Positions 30,712-39,246 are shown, counted from the first letter of the stretch. The stretch is DNA of 64,000 nucleotides from Breznakia pachnodae (GCF_030814225.1 NZ_JAUSUR010000008.1:1-64000), one strand, 5' to 3'. Notes: generated by a model from the letters alone, not told the origin. A program made the numbers and translations.

Positions 30712-31476
30712 TTATCCAATTATATAGGATGTCATTGAGATAGAACCTAATGTTCTTTCATCATTGAATACTTGTACTGGTTCATCTTTTTCACTTGCTC
30801 CCAGTACATAAAGTAATGGATCAAAATGATCACGCCACTGAAAGGCTTTCTTACTTGATTCACCAGCGTTTGAATAGATAATAACATCTTCATGACGTCC
30901 ATTAAGGATTGCCTGTTTAATATAATTATCAAACTCGTCAGCCCAAGTGAATCCATTTGTTACATTCCAATCTACTAATTGCAGATTATGCACAATGTTT
31001 CCACTACCAATAATTAAAACTTCCTCGTCTCTGAATTTAGATAATAGCTGTCCAATTTTGTAATTTTCAATCGGGGAATTATCAGCATTTACGCTTACTT
31101 GAAGTGTAGGGATATCAGCATGTGGATACATTGTATGAAGTACACTCCATGTCCCATGATCTAGTCCATAGTTTGAATCAATTTGAATATCATCAGATAA
31201 TGCTGCTATTTCTTTTGCTAGTGCTGGAGCACCAGGTGCAGGATATTTTATTTCATATAACTCTTCTGGAAAACCATAAAAATCATAGATTGTTTCTGGT
31301 TTGTCATTCATTGCTACGGCTTCACCATGAGTGAACCAATGTGCAGATATACATAGGATTGCTTTTGGCCTAGGTAATCTGCTTGCCATTTCTCTCCATC
31401 CTTCTCGAAATGTATTATTTTCTATAATATTCATTGGTGAACCATGGCCAACAAATATAACTGGCATCTTTTTCAT
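30712..31476 (-). CDS. DODA-type extradiol dioxygenase-like protein
   Basis: This 254-residue member of the LigB superfamily resembles E. coli YgiD and plant 4,5-DOPA dioxygenase. The metal His residues are seen in FVGHGSPMN (about residue 10) and SAHWFT (about 48), with a later His in IGSGNIVHNL and GLDHGTWSVL. The family uses zinc or iron to open aromatic rings; the natural substrate in anaerobes is unknown. The start at 31476 is set by GGAGGG 6 bases upstream on the minus strand; an in-frame start 18 codons earlier has no such site. It is a single gene that shares a terminator with ktrA. Confidence 0.87.
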   Translation of the reverse strand: MKKMPVIFVGHGSPMNIIENNTFREGWREMASRLPRPKAILCISAHWFTHGEAVAMNDKPETIYDFYGFPEELYEIKYPAPGAPALAKEIAALSDDIQIDSNYGLDHGTWSVLHTMYPHADIPTLQVSVNADNSPIENYKIGQLLSKFRDEEVLIIGSGNIVHNLQLVDWNVTNGFTWADEFDNYIKQAILNGRHEDVIIYSNAGESSKKAFQWRDHFDPLLYVLGASEKDEPVQVFNDERTLGSISMTSYIIG

Positions 31477-31544
31477 AACTAACCCTCCATTAATTATATT
31501 CATTATAGATGGTAGTAAAGAGTGAATCAATTAAAAGGACTGTG

Positions 31545-31582
31545 AAAAAAAAGAGGATTAAGTTTATTTCACTCAATCCTCT
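31545..31582 (-). terminator. Terminator of the NifU-like gene
   Basis: On the minus strand, AGAGGATT pairs with AATCCTCT and is followed by a run of T. Confidence 0.85.
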
Positions 31583-31590
31583 CTATATAC

Positions 31591-31824
31591 TTATTCTTCT
31601 ACTACTACAACTTCTTTGATACCATCAATTTCATCTTGAAGCATTGCTTCCAAACCAAATTTAATTGTATCATCAATTGCCAGACAACCTACACAGGCAC
31701 CTAACATTTTAACATACACAATGCCATCTTCAAATCTGCTGAATTCAACATCTCCACCATCTCTTTGGATGTAAGGGCGAATCTTGCTGATGACATTTAT
31801 AATCTCTTCAATTTTCTTATCCAT
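31591..31824 (-). CDS. NifU C-terminal-domain (Nfu-type) Fe-S carrier
   Basis: This 77-residue stand-alone Nfu domain has the signature IRPYIQRDGGDVEF and the cluster-binding pair CVGC (about residues 45-48). Two copies bind one 4Fe-4S cluster between subunits and hand it to target enzymes. The length fits the small Firmicute proteins such as YutI. A ribosome site (AAGAGGTG on the minus strand) precedes the ATG. It is transcribed alone, with its own terminator. No suf/isc genes are in the window. Confidence 0.93.
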   Translation of the reverse strand: MDKKIEEIINVISKIRPYIQRDGGDVEFSRFEDGIVYVKMLGACVGCLAIDDTIKFGLEAMLQDEIDGIKEVVVVEE

Positions 31825-31922
31825 GATACACCTCTTAATTACTACTAGACTATTATAACACCATTATTTAAAAAAAATAGAGAAATGCATCTATTTGTTC
31901 ATTTTTTCACTTTGAATTATGC

Positions 31923-31928
31923 TATAAT
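31923..31928 (+). promoter_or_regulatory. Extended -10 promoter for the S1 protein-pgi unit
   Basis: TATAAT with a TGC just before it (TGn extension) lies 30 bases upstream of the TTG start of the S1-domain gene. The -35 region is poor, as usual for extended -10 promoters. Confidence 0.5.
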
Positions 31929-31952
31929 AATACTCATGAAGGAGGAATTCTT

Positions 31953-32315
31953 TTGTATAAAAATGGTGATATAGTAGAAGGTGTAATCACAGGTATCCAA
32001 CCATATGGTGCATTTGTGAAGATTGACGATACACACAATGGGTTATTACATATTTCTGAGATTTCTGATGATTATATTTATGATATTCATGAATATCTGT
32101 CAATGAAAGAGAAAATCAGAATAAAAATATTGGATTTAGGTGAAGATGATCATCATTTCAAATTGTCTTTGAAAGCACTACAGAAAGATAGTGGCAGAAA
32201 GAGACGCTCTGGAATACAGAAGTTGCTCCCTAAATCGATTATCGGTTTTCAGACACTTGAAGACCATCTAGATCAGTGGATAGAGGAAGGAAAAATCGGA
32301 GGTTATGATGATTAA
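31953..32315 (+). CDS. S1-domain RNA-binding protein (YugI/CvfD-like)
   Basis: The 120-residue protein is a single S1 RNA-binding domain (about 3-75; VEGVITGIQPYGAFVKI, then GLLHISEIS) with a basic tail, like the general stress protein 13 / CvfD group that associates with ribosomes and tunes translation. TTG is used as the start codon; GGAGGA 7 bases upstream supports it, and no nearby ATG fits. The 3' end overlaps pgi by 8 bases, so the two are co-translated. Why this protein is coupled with glycolysis is not clear from the sequence. Confidence 0.87.
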   Translation: MYKNGDIVEGVITGIQPYGAFVKIDDTHNGLLHISEISDDYIYDIHEYLSMKEKIRIKILDLGEDDHHFKLSLKALQKDSGRKRRSGIQKLLPKSIIGFQTLEDHLDQWIEEGKIGGYDD

Positions 32316-33582
32316 ATTTGAAACAAAAAATGCTTTTTTGAAAGAAGATGTTAAAGACTATCAAGAACAAGTGAATACAATGCATGATGCACTTATGAAT
32401 AAAACTGGAAAAGGAAATGATTTCCTTGGATGGGTAGACTGGTGTAACAACTACGATAAAGAAGAATTTGCCAGAATGAAAGAAGCAGCATCTTATATTC
32501 GTGAAAATGCTGATGTATTCTTAGTGTGTGGAATCGGTGGTTCTTACTTAGGTGCAAGAGCTGCGATTGAAATGATCAATGGATTATATGCTGATAAGAA
32601 ACCGGAAATTATTTTCTGTGGAAATACATTTTCTTCAACTTATACAAAACAAGTATTGGATTATATAAAAGATAAAGATGTTTGTTTGAATGTTATTTCT
32701 AAGTCAGGGACAACAACAGAAACAGCTTTGGCATTCCGTTTGTTTAAACAGGCATTAGAAGAAAAATATGGGAAAGATGAAGCGAAAAAACGTATTACAG
32801 CAACAACTGATGGTAATAAAGGTACACTTTATGAACTAGCAAAAAAAGAAGGATATGACATGTATGTGATTCCTGATGATATTGGTGGAAGATTCAGTGT
32901 TATTACTCCAGTTGGATTACTTCCAATTGCAGTTGCTGGAATTGATATTGATGAATTAATGAATGGTGTAAGTGCAGCATATAATGACTTTGCTACTCCT
33001 GATTTAGATAAGAATCCTGCATATGCTTATGCAGTAACAAGAAGAATTTTAGAAAACCAAGGAAAGTCAGCTGAAATGTTTGTTACTTATGACTTACAAA
33101 CAACAATGTTGGCAGAATGGTGGAAACAATTATTTGGTGAATCAGAAGGGAAGAATGGTTGTGGTTTATTACCTACAAGTGCTACATTCTCAACTGATTT
33201 ACACTCACTTGGACAATTTGTTCAAGATGGTAAGAAGGTGTTGTTTGAAACATTAGTATTATTTGAAAATCCAACAGAAGATGTTGTGTTCCCAGAAGAT
33301 GCTGAAAACTTAGATAACATGAACTATCTTGCTGGCAAAAACTTAGACTGGGTAAACAAGATGGCAATGCAAGGTACACTGGAAGCTCACGTTGAAGAGG
33401 GTGGAGTACCAAACCTGGAAATTACAGTAAAAGATATGAGTGCTCATTCATTTGGATATTTAGTATATTTCTTCTTTAGAGCATGTGCAATGACAGTATA
33501 CTTGATTGATCAAAATCCATTTGACCAACCAGGAGTGGAAGTTTATAAGAAAAATATGTTCAAATTATTAGGGAAGAACTAA
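32308..33582 (+). CDS. pgi: Glucose-6-phosphate isomerase
   Basis: This 424-residue enzyme interconverts glucose 6-phosphate and fructose 6-phosphate. Conserved segments are GIGGSYLGARA (glycine loop), VISKSGTTTET (phosphate-binding SIS motif), DDIGGRFSVITPVGL, the Glu in LAEWWKQLFGES, and the Lys near QPGVEVYKKNMF that acts in ring opening. Length is typical of the short Firmicute form (about 450). Two ATGs lie side by side; the second (32308) is 5 bases after GGAGG and is preferred. It follows the S1 gene with overlap. Confidence 0.96.
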   Translation: MIKFETKNAFLKEDVKDYQEQVNTMHDALMNKTGKGNDFLGWVDWCNNYDKEEFARMKEAASYIRENADVFLVCGIGGSYLGARAAIEMINGLYADKKPEIIFCGNTFSSTYTKQVLDYIKDKDVCLNVISKSGTTTETALAFRLFKQALEEKYGKDEAKKRITATTDGNKGTLYELAKKEGYDMYVIPDDIGGRFSVITPVGLLPIAVAGIDIDELMNGVSAAYNDFATPDLDKNPAYAYAVTRRILENQGKSAEMFVTYDLQTTMLAEWWKQLFGESEGKNGCGLLPTSATFSTDLHSLGQFVQDGKKVLFETLVLFENPTEDVVFPEDAENLDNMNYLAGKNLDWVNKMAMQGTLEAHVEEGGVPNLEITVKDMSAHSFGYLVYFFFRACAMTVYLIDQNPFDQPGVEVYKKNMFKLLGKN

Positions 33583-33585
33583 TTA

Positions 33586-34035
33586 TTGAATCCAAAACTT
33601 TTTGAAATTACCTGTCATCAGTGTAATCATCAGTGGTTTGTAAAGATGGATACCGTATTTCATCATGAATTTCAAAAGAATATTGATTATATTTATGATT
33701 ATTCATTGTTTCATCATAAATGTTCATCTTGTGGTACAATCGTAAAGTTTGTGTATCCACTTGTATACTATTTTCCTAAACGAGCGATTATTATTAGTCT
33801 GGGTTGTGAAGCAAATAACTTCCAGCAGGCAAAGAATTATCGTGTGGAAACAATAGAGACGTTTTGCGAGTATATTAAGATTGCAGATGATGGAAAAGAT
33901 ATTGATTCGATAATGGCGCTTAAAAAGCGTTTATCGCAGTATCAGTATGTTGAATATGATGGAAGTGATTATGATACCATATTCTTTATGGCTGATGGAA
34001 TACCAATTGCAGTATCAATAAACAAGGACGTATAG
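33586..34035 (+). CDS. CpXC-like two-Cys-pair protein of unknown function
   Basis: The 149-residue protein starts with TTG 3 bases after pgi; AGGGAAG lies about 9 bases upstream. Two Cys pairs, CHQC (about 10-13) and CSSC (about 47-50), probably bind one zinc, followed by a beta-rich region with a Tyr/Pro-rich stretch and two aromatic helices. This pattern resembles the CpXC domain found in uncharacterised Firmicute proteins. No enzyme motif was recognised. Its place at the end of the S1-pgi operon is the only functional clue. Confidence 0.6.
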   Translation: MNPKLFEITCHQCNHQWFVKMDTVFHHEFQKNIDYIYDYSLFHHKCSSCGTIVKFVYPLVYYFPKRAIIISLGCEANNFQQAKNYRVETIETFCEYIKIADDGKDIDSIMALKKRLSQYQYVEYDGSDYDTIFFMADGIPIAVSINKDV

Positions 34036-34053
34036 TAATTATGCGTCTTTTTT
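34027..34053 (+). terminator. Terminator of the S1-pgi unit
   Basis: GACGTAT and ATGCGTC form a 7-bp stem (one G-T) followed by six T; the stem includes the stop codon. Confidence 0.8.
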
Positions 34054-34054
34054 G

Positions 34055-34082
34055 TTGCAATACAGAAAAAAGGTAGTATAAT
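34055..34082 (+). promoter_or_regulatory. Promoter of the metal-resistance operon
   Basis: TTGCAA (34055-34060) and TATAAT (34077-34082) are 16 bases apart. The adjacent dyad covers the expected transcription start. Confidence 0.8.
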
Positions 34083-34085
34083 GAA

Positions 34086-34107
34086 CATATGAACAAGTGT
34101 TCATATG
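34086..34107. promoter_or_regulatory. ArsR/SmtB-type operator
   Basis: CATATGAACA and TGTTCATATG form a perfect 10-2-10 inverted repeat placed just after the -10 box and before the regulator gene. The TGAACA...TGTTCA core matches the known 12-2-12 operators of CadC/CzrA/SmtB repressors. Binding here would block transcription until metal is bound. Confidence 0.9.
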
Positions 34108-34116
34108 AGGTGAGTT

Positions 34117-34455
34117 ATGGATCATTTAAATGAAATCGATGAAAAAGAATTAAAAGCATTAGAAGAGAATAAACTTGATATGGTTGATGCTGAAGAATTA
34201 GCAGTGTTCTTTAAGATGTATGGAGATCCAACCAGATTAAAGATATTACATCTATTGTTTCAAAAAGAGTTATGTGTTCAGGATATTGCATATTTATTAG
34301 ATATGAGTCATTCTGCTACATCACATCAACTTGCTGTACTGAAACGTAATCGTATTATCAAGTCAAAGCGAGTGAAGAAAAATGTTTTTTATTCTTTAGA
34401 CGATTCGCACATTGAAATGATATTTAACTCTGCACTAGAACATATAAAGGAGTGA
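34117..34455 (+). CDS. ArsR/SmtB-family metal-sensing repressor
   Basis: This 112-residue winged-helix repressor has the core ELAVFFKMYGDPTRLKILHLL (about 27-47) and recognition helix VQDIAYLLDMSHSATSHQLAVL (about 54-75). The ELCVQD segment has a single Cys of the metal-binding alpha-3 region. At the C-terminus, DDSHIEMIF followed by EHIKE gives Asp/His residues placed like the alpha-5 zinc site of CzrA/SmtB. A CzrA-like zinc/cobalt or CadC-like sensor is therefore likely. It autoregulates through the operator at 34086-34107 and is followed after 4 bases by the ATPase gene. GAGGTGA precedes the ATG. Confidence 0.92.
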   Translation: MDHLNEIDEKELKALEENKLDMVDAEELAVFFKMYGDPTRLKILHLLFQKELCVQDIAYLLDMSHSATSHQLAVLKRNRIIKSKRVKKNVFYSLDDSHIEMIFNSALEHIKE

Positions 34456-34459
34456 AATT

Positions 34460-36823
34460 ATGAATCATAAGCATGAATTAGGGCATGAACATAGCCATGA
34501 TGGATCTTGCTGCAACCACACAAGCCATCTAGACAAAGAAAGCCATGATAGTGGATGCGGATGCCATGGAGAAGATCATACACACGCACACAGCGATGAA
34601 ATATCGCATGGTGATGAAGAAGACGTAGGAGACGCCAGTCAGTCTGACAGTTGCTGCAGTAGCAATCATGATGATAGTGATGAACATGATCATGAATCAT
34701 GTAACTGTGAAAGCAGTGAGCAACCAGAAGTGTCAGACGATATTAATGCAAAGTATAAGTTTAGAATCAATGGTTTGGATTGTGCAAACTGTGCAATGAA
34801 GGTAGAACAGAAATTACAACAGGATGATACAGTCAAATTAGCTAGAATCAATTTCTCAAATGGATTGTTATATGCAACACCAGAAGGTTCAATTGCAAAA
34901 GAAACATTTGTTGATCACATCAGTAATGTTATTGATCAAGTTGAACCAGGAGTTACCTTAAGTGATCCTGATGAAAAAGCAGAGGAAAATAACAAAGGTG
35001 AGTTAATTCATTTACTATTAAGTATTGCATTATTTATTGGTGCATTATTCTTAGAAAGTAAAACTGACATCCATCCATTTTTCTTGTTTGTAGTACCATA
35101 TATCTTTGCTGGATATAAAGTATTATGGAAATCAATACGTAATATATTAAAAGGGGAAATATTTGATGAGAACTTCTTAATGTCAATTGCGACTATTGGA
35201 GCGTTTGTCGTTAGTTCTTATGAGGAGGCAGTGGAAGTAATGCTGTTCTATGCTGTAGGTGAATTCTTCCAGTCATTAGCTGTTCAGAAATCACGTCAGT
35301 CAATTTCTGAACTGATGGATATAAACAGTGAATATGCAAATCGAATTGATGAAAATGGAAACGAGCAAAAAGTAGATCCTAAAGAGTTGGTGATTAACGA
35401 TACAATTGTTATTCGTGTTGGTGAAAAAGTTCCTGTAGATGGCGTAATACTTGATGGTAGTTCATCACTTGATGTATCTGCATTAAGTGGAGAAGCAGCA
35501 TTAAAAGATGTTCACCCTCAAGATGAAGTACTTGCAGGTTCTTTAAATACCAATGGTGTATTTAAAATGACGGTAGAGAAACGCTATGAAGATTCTACAG
35601 TTGCGAAGATTTTAGATCTTGTTGAAAAAGCATCAAATAAAAAATCACCAATTGAAAACTTTATTACAAAGTTCGCGAAAATATATACACCAATTGTTGT
35701 GTTTATGGCAGTACTATTAGTTGCTATACCAACTGCAATCTATGGAACGGATGAATTTTATACATGGTTATATCGAGGATGTACATTCTTAGTTATCTCT
35801 TGTCCATGTGCACTTGTTGTATCAGTACCATTAGGTGTATTTGCTGGAATCGGTAGTGCAAGTAGAGTTGGAGCTCTTGTTAAAGGTGGAAACTACTTAG
35901 AATTATTAAGTGATGTAAACTGCATTATCTTTGATAAAACAGGAACAATCACAAAAGGGAACTTTAGTGTTTCTAAAGTAGAAGGTAATAGCAATACATT
36001 AGAATTTGCAGCATATGCAGAAAGTTATTCAAATCACCCAATTGCTCAAAGTATTCTAAAGAAGTATGATAAGAAAATTGATTTTAAACGTGTAGAGAAT
36101 TATAAAGAACTTGCTGGATTTGGTATACAGGTGGATTTAGATGGAAAGCAATTACTTGCTGGAAATCAAAAACTATTAGCAAATGAGAATATTGAACATC
36201 CAGAAGTTTATGAAATTGGAACAATTATTTATGTAGCTTATGATCACAATTATATTGGATATATTGTAATCAGTGATGAATTAAAAGAAACTAGTAAACA
36301 GGCGATGGATGAATTATCTAATTTAGGTATTACAAATACAGTTATGCTTACTGGAGATAGAAATGAAGTAGCAACGCAAATTGCAAATGATGTACATATT
36401 AAGAATGTGCATGCACAACTATTACCACAAGATAAGGTTTCTATATTAGAACAATATCTTGGACAAAGTGGAAATACAGTAGCATTCGTTGGAGATGGAA
36501 TTAATGATGCTCCTGCACTAATGCGTTCAGATATTGGTATTTCAATGGGTGGTATAGGAAGTGATGTTGCAATTGAAGCAAGTGATATTGTGTTAATGAA
36601 TGATGATTTAACACTTATCCCTAAAACTATTAAGATTAGTAAGAAAACCAAAGGTATATTAATGCAGAATATAGTATTCTCATTAGGTGTTAAGTTGATT
36701 GTATTAATATTAACAGCTGTCGGACTTACCGATATGAAAATGGGAGTGTTTGCTGATGTTGGAGTTACATTGATTGCTATATTGAATTCAATGAGAGTAT
36801 TAAACTTCTATAAAAAAATATAG
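34460..36823 (+). CDS. Heavy-metal (Zn/Cd/Pb-type) P1B ATPase
   Basis: This 787-residue efflux pump belongs to the CadA/ZntA group. Residues 1-95 form a His/Cys/Asp-rich tail with many CC, HxH and CxC clusters. Next comes one HMA domain with GLDCANCAMK (about 108-117), then the membrane region. The metal-binding CPC is in SCPCALVVS (about 449-453), the phosphorylated Asp in DKTGTITKG (about 492), the HP motif in NHPIAQS and the hinge in GDGINDAPAL. CPC plus the partner regulator point to divalent soft metals (Zn, Cd, Pb) rather than copper. It is co-transcribed with the repressor. The unusually long tail may buffer metals. Confidence 0.94.
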   Translation: MNHKHELGHEHSHDGSCCNHTSHLDKESHDSGCGCHGEDHTHAHSDEISHGDEEDVGDASQSDSCCSSNHDDSDEHDHESCNCESSEQPEVSDDINAKYKFRINGLDCANCAMKVEQKLQQDDTVKLARINFSNGLLYATPEGSIAKETFVDHISNVIDQVEPGVTLSDPDEKAEENNKGELIHLLLSIALFIGALFLESKTDIHPFFLFVVPYIFAGYKVLWKSIRNILKGEIFDENFLMSIATIGAFVVSSYEEAVEVMLFYAVGEFFQSLAVQKSRQSISELMDINSEYANRIDENGNEQKVDPKELVINDTIVIRVGEKVPVDGVILDGSSSLDVSALSGEAALKDVHPQDEVLAGSLNTNGVFKMTVEKRYEDSTVAKILDLVEKASNKKSPIENFITKFAKIYTPIVVFMAVLLVAIPTAIYGTDEFYTWLYRGCTFLVISCPCALVVSVPLGVFAGIGSASRVGALVKGGNYLELLSDVNCIIFDKTGTITKGNFSVSKVEGNSNTLEFAAYAESYSNHPIAQSILKKYDKKIDFKRVENYKELAGFGIQVDLDGKQLLAGNQKLLANENIEHPEVYEIGTIIYVAYDHNYIGYIVISDELKETSKQAMDELSNLGITNTVMLTGDRNEVATQIANDVHIKNVHAQLLPQDKVSILEQYLGQSGNTVAFVGDGINDAPALMRSDIGISMGGIGSDVAIEASDIVLMNDDLTLIPKTIKISKKTKGILMQNIVFSLGVKLIVLILTAVGLTDMKMGVFADVGVTLIAILNSMRVLNFYKKI

Positions 36824-36849
36824 AGCATGATGTAAAATAAATGAAAATC

Positions 36850-36883
36850 GATTATAAAAAAATGAATAAGATTTTTTATAATC
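36850..36883 (+). terminator. AT-rich hairpin after the ATPase gene
   Basis: GATTATAAAAAA and TTTTTTATAATC form a perfect 12-bp stem with a 10-base loop, 27 bases after the ATPase stop. It is AT-rich and may terminate the operon weakly. Confidence 0.55.
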
Positions 36884-37298
36884 ACTTAAGTTAGTATGTA
36901 AGGTTAAATATACAATCCGCAAATGCAGTGAAGTATCAAAATCTCAATTACTTAATTATCTGTGTTGAAAAATGATATATCAAATAAAGGTATTAGATTA
37001 GTGTAAGTTCTATATAAAAAGAACCTATAAATTAATGCAGGGTTTAGTAAAAAAACCTAAGTTTCTTGTAAAATTTAGGTTTTTAAATACGATTATACTA
37101 TTGAATTTTTTTTGTTTCATATTTTTTAGAAATATCATATATACAATTTTTATTAATTGTATATATACATCTATTTCGAAATCATTCAAAGTTTTATATT
37201 CATTTGCGTTTCACTTCCTTAGTTCCATACTATTTTAATGAAATAACAAATATTTCAATACTAACTATTGCTACTTTTGGACTCTTTAACTGATATGT
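36884..37298. other. AT-rich spacer at the left edge of the IS graveyard
   Basis: No gene could be supported. One hairpin (37051-37060 with 37075-37084, AAAAACCTAA/TTAGGTTTTT) looks like a stray terminator. The base composition is visibly more AT-rich than the flanking genes. Confidence 0.5.
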
Positions 37299-37299
37299 T

Positions 37300-37870
37300 T
37301 AAGTTAGTTTAACGCATAGCTTTAACTTATTAAGGAGCTGAAGACAAGAAATACATCTTCGTAATTTATGATTGTATTTGTTAGGATAGTTATTTTCAAT
37401 TACGTTGTTGCGCATCATTAGTAACCAACTAAGGTTCTTCAATAAATAATGCTGTTTACTATTCTTATGATAAGATTTCATAATTCTAATACGAGCGTTT
37501 TTCAACATTTTATTAACTTGAACGATAACGTGAAACGAGTCAATGCATACTTTAGCGTTCTTTAGATGTAAACGAACAATTGAACGTTAAGTATTATACA
37601 TGCTTAAAGAAACAAGGCTTACATTATTTCTTTCAGTTTTAGGAATTGTTGCAAAAAAGTTTACCATTTGATATTTCTTTCGACTGGTAAGTATTGTCCA
37701 TAATTTTATTTTTTTTAAATCAAGTACGGAGCAAATGATCTTAGTTCTTTTTCTAAAGAATGTAGAGAGCATTTCAAACTAAGGACTTTATTAACGTTAT
37801 CAATGATAACAACTTTAACAACATAAGATGTTTCGCAAGAATTAAGTGTATCGGAACACCAACAAAATAG
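37300..37870 (-). pseudogene. Eroded ISL3-family transposase
   Basis: Reading the minus strand in several frames recovers pieces of one ISL3-type transposase in the right order: a Cys-containing N-terminal stretch (CWCSDTLNSCETSYVVKV, about 37860-37800), a central part containing NFFATIPKTERNNVSLVSL (about 37680-37600), and ARIRIMKSYHKNSKQHYLLK with the following LSWLLMMRNNVIENN (about 37500-37400). The DDE-domain His-Val-x-x-x-V and Arg-rich blocks match the family. Frameshifts and stops break it at least twice, so it cannot encode a working protein. The 3' part after about 37300 is missing. Confidence 0.75.
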
Positions 37871-37958
37871 TTCCTATTTATATGTTTTTCTTGATAAATC
37901 AAAAAAAGAGTGATTTCATTGATAGAAATCACTCTTAAGTTAGATTCTATATAAAATA

Positions 37959-37989
37959 CACACATAACCATATACGATGGTTATGTGTG
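37959..37989. repeat. Perfect 13-bp inverted repeat
   Basis: CACACATAACCAT and ATGGTTATGTGTG are separated by ATACG. The element lies between the ISL3 remnant and the secreted-protein pair. It lacks a T-run on either strand, so it is not a standard terminator; it may be an IS end, a small mobile repeat or a processed RNA stem. Confidence 0.6.
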
Positions 37990-38102
37990 AGGGTGATAAC
38001 TGAACTAACCAATTACCTTTTTACTCTCTTATCCATAACTGAATCTTTAAATTGTTTGTGATATGTTTTACATACCACTTTATCTGGAAAATTAATATGG
38101 CA

Positions 38103-38594
38103 TTAATAATTTGCTGCCATCCACCAAGTTCCATAACCAGGATAAGTGTATTCATACCACCTATGTCCATAATTCCATCCATTATTTCCTGTTCGATATG
38201 CCATGTTTTTAGTGAATTTAAAACTTGATTGAGTGCCATTCCACGTTTGACCACTTCCGTTAGTGAAATAAATTACTCCTAATGGAATACCATTATCAGT
38301 CCAATTGAAACCAACAGGAGCGAGTACTTTGCATCTTAGTTGCCAAATTCCGTTAATGTTTTTAATTTCGTTTATTTCAAAGGCAACAGCAGTGGGGGCA
38401 TACACAACAGAAGAAATCGTTGTGATTTCAGTTATTGGCCTTTGATCAAATTCTTCTGTTTTTATAGTTTGTAACTGATTTTTTAAAGAAATTACAATAT
38501 CATCATTTGCAAAAATTTTCGTTTCATTTTTATAAAAAATAAAACTAGCAGTTAAGAACGATAGTACTAATAATACTTTTGTGATTTTTTTCAT
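38103..38594 (-). CDS. Secreted protein of unknown family, copy A
   Basis: This 163-residue protein has a signal peptide (KKITK then a hydrophobic stretch; cleavage likely after FA at about residues 28-29), a variable middle (30-80) and a conserved C-terminal domain (about 81-163). The domain has many aromatic residues: NGIWQL, GFNWTDNGIPL, QTWNGTQ, FKF, RWYEYTYPGYGTWWM. It shares this domain with the gene immediately upstream. It follows that gene after 15 bases and has AAAGGAG before its ATG, so the two form one operon on the minus strand. I do not recognise the family. A secreted adhesin, bacteriocin-like peptide or wall-binding module are all possible, and nothing in the sequence decides between them. 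Confidence 0.7.
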   Translation of the reverse strand: MKKITKVLLVLSFLTASFIFYKNETKIFANDDIVISLKNQLQTIKTEEFDQRPITEITTISSVVYAPTAVAFEINEIKNINGIWQLRCKVLAPVGFNWTDNGIPLGVIYFTNGSGQTWNGTQSSFKFTKNMAYRTGNNGWNYGHRWYEYTYPGYGTWWMAANY

Positions 38595-38609
38595 ATTTAT
38601 TTTTCTCCT

Positions 38610-39200
38610 TTAATTTATTGTCTTTTTTGAAGTCATCCACCAAGTTCCATAACCAGGATAGGTATGTTCATACCATATACGCGCAGCTGTTCCAAGTCCA
38701 CTTTTCCCTGTATACTTTACACCTTTACGAAACTTAAAATATTTTTGTGTGCCATTCCAAGTTTGGTTACCTAATACATTTCCGTTTACATCTGTAAAAT
38801 CTACTGCAGCTAATGGAATACCATTATCAGTCCAATTGAAACCATCTTGACATAAACTCGAACAGCAAAGTTGCCAAATGCCATTATGAAACTCTACACC
38901 ATTAATAAAATATACTCCTTGTGCAGCATATGGTTGTATAACCATATTTGAATTTTCTGTACTTTCCTCATCAATTGGAATCGAATCGTACACCTGAATA
39001 GGAGAATCTGTATTTTCTGTATCCTCATTATCAATAGCTTCAGATTTATTAGAATGAATATTTTCATCTTGACTTTCCGGTTCCTTTCCTTCATCAAATA
39101 CCACTTCTTCTGCGTTTATTTTATTACCATTTAAAATCAACAAGTTAGCAAAAATTAACGCAAAAGAAAGAGCAATAATAATTTTAATCTTTTTTTTCAT
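38610..39200 (-). CDS. Secreted protein of unknown family, copy B
   Basis: This 196-residue paralogue of the downstream gene has a signal peptide ending near NA at about residue 30, an acidic Glu/Asp/Asn/Ser-rich linker (about 31-95), and the shared aromatic domain (about 105-190). Between the copies GFNWTDNGIPL, QTWNGTQ and TYPGYGTWWM are identical. Copy B has extra Cys residues (LCCSSLCQ) where copy A has LRCKVLAP, and an insertion before QTWNG. Two DNA stretches of 35 and 27 bases are identical in the two genes, showing a recent duplication or strong constraint. A candidate operator lies just upstream. Function unknown; surrounded by insertion-sequence remnants. Confidence 0.7.
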   Translation of the reverse strand: MKKKIKIIIALSFALIFANLLILNGNKINAEEVVFDEGKEPESQDENIHSNKSEAIDNEDTENTDSPIQVYDSIPIDEESTENSNMVIQPYAAQGVYFINGVEFHNGIWQLCCSSLCQDGFNWTDNGIPLAAVDFTDVNGNVLGNQTWNGTQKYFKFRKGVKYTGKSGLGTAARIWYEHTYPGYGTWWMTSKKTIN

Positions 39201-39214
39201 TTTCCTTCTATGTT

Positions 39215-39236
39215 GTTTGATAAATTTATATCAAAC
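39215..39236. promoter_or_regulatory. Dyad upstream of the secreted-protein operon
   Basis: GTTTGATA and TATCAAAC are perfect inverted arms around a 6-base AT spacer, 15 bases before the copy B start. On the minus strand an unused, strong AAAGGAGGAG lies just upstream of it (39237-39246 region). The position between promoter and ribosome site fits a repressor site. Confidence 0.5.
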
Positions 39237-39246
39237 TCCTCCTTTA

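Noticed and set aside
37035..37238. Small plus-strand open frame before the ISL3 remnant
   Set aside because: It is Phe/Ile/Tyr-rich low-complexity translation of AT-rich DNA, lies over a terminator-like hairpin and has no ribosome site.
38021..38254. Minus-strand open frame overlapping the 3' end of secreted copy A
   Set aside because: It is an out-of-frame shadow of the real gene, which has a signal peptide, ribosome site and a paralogue.
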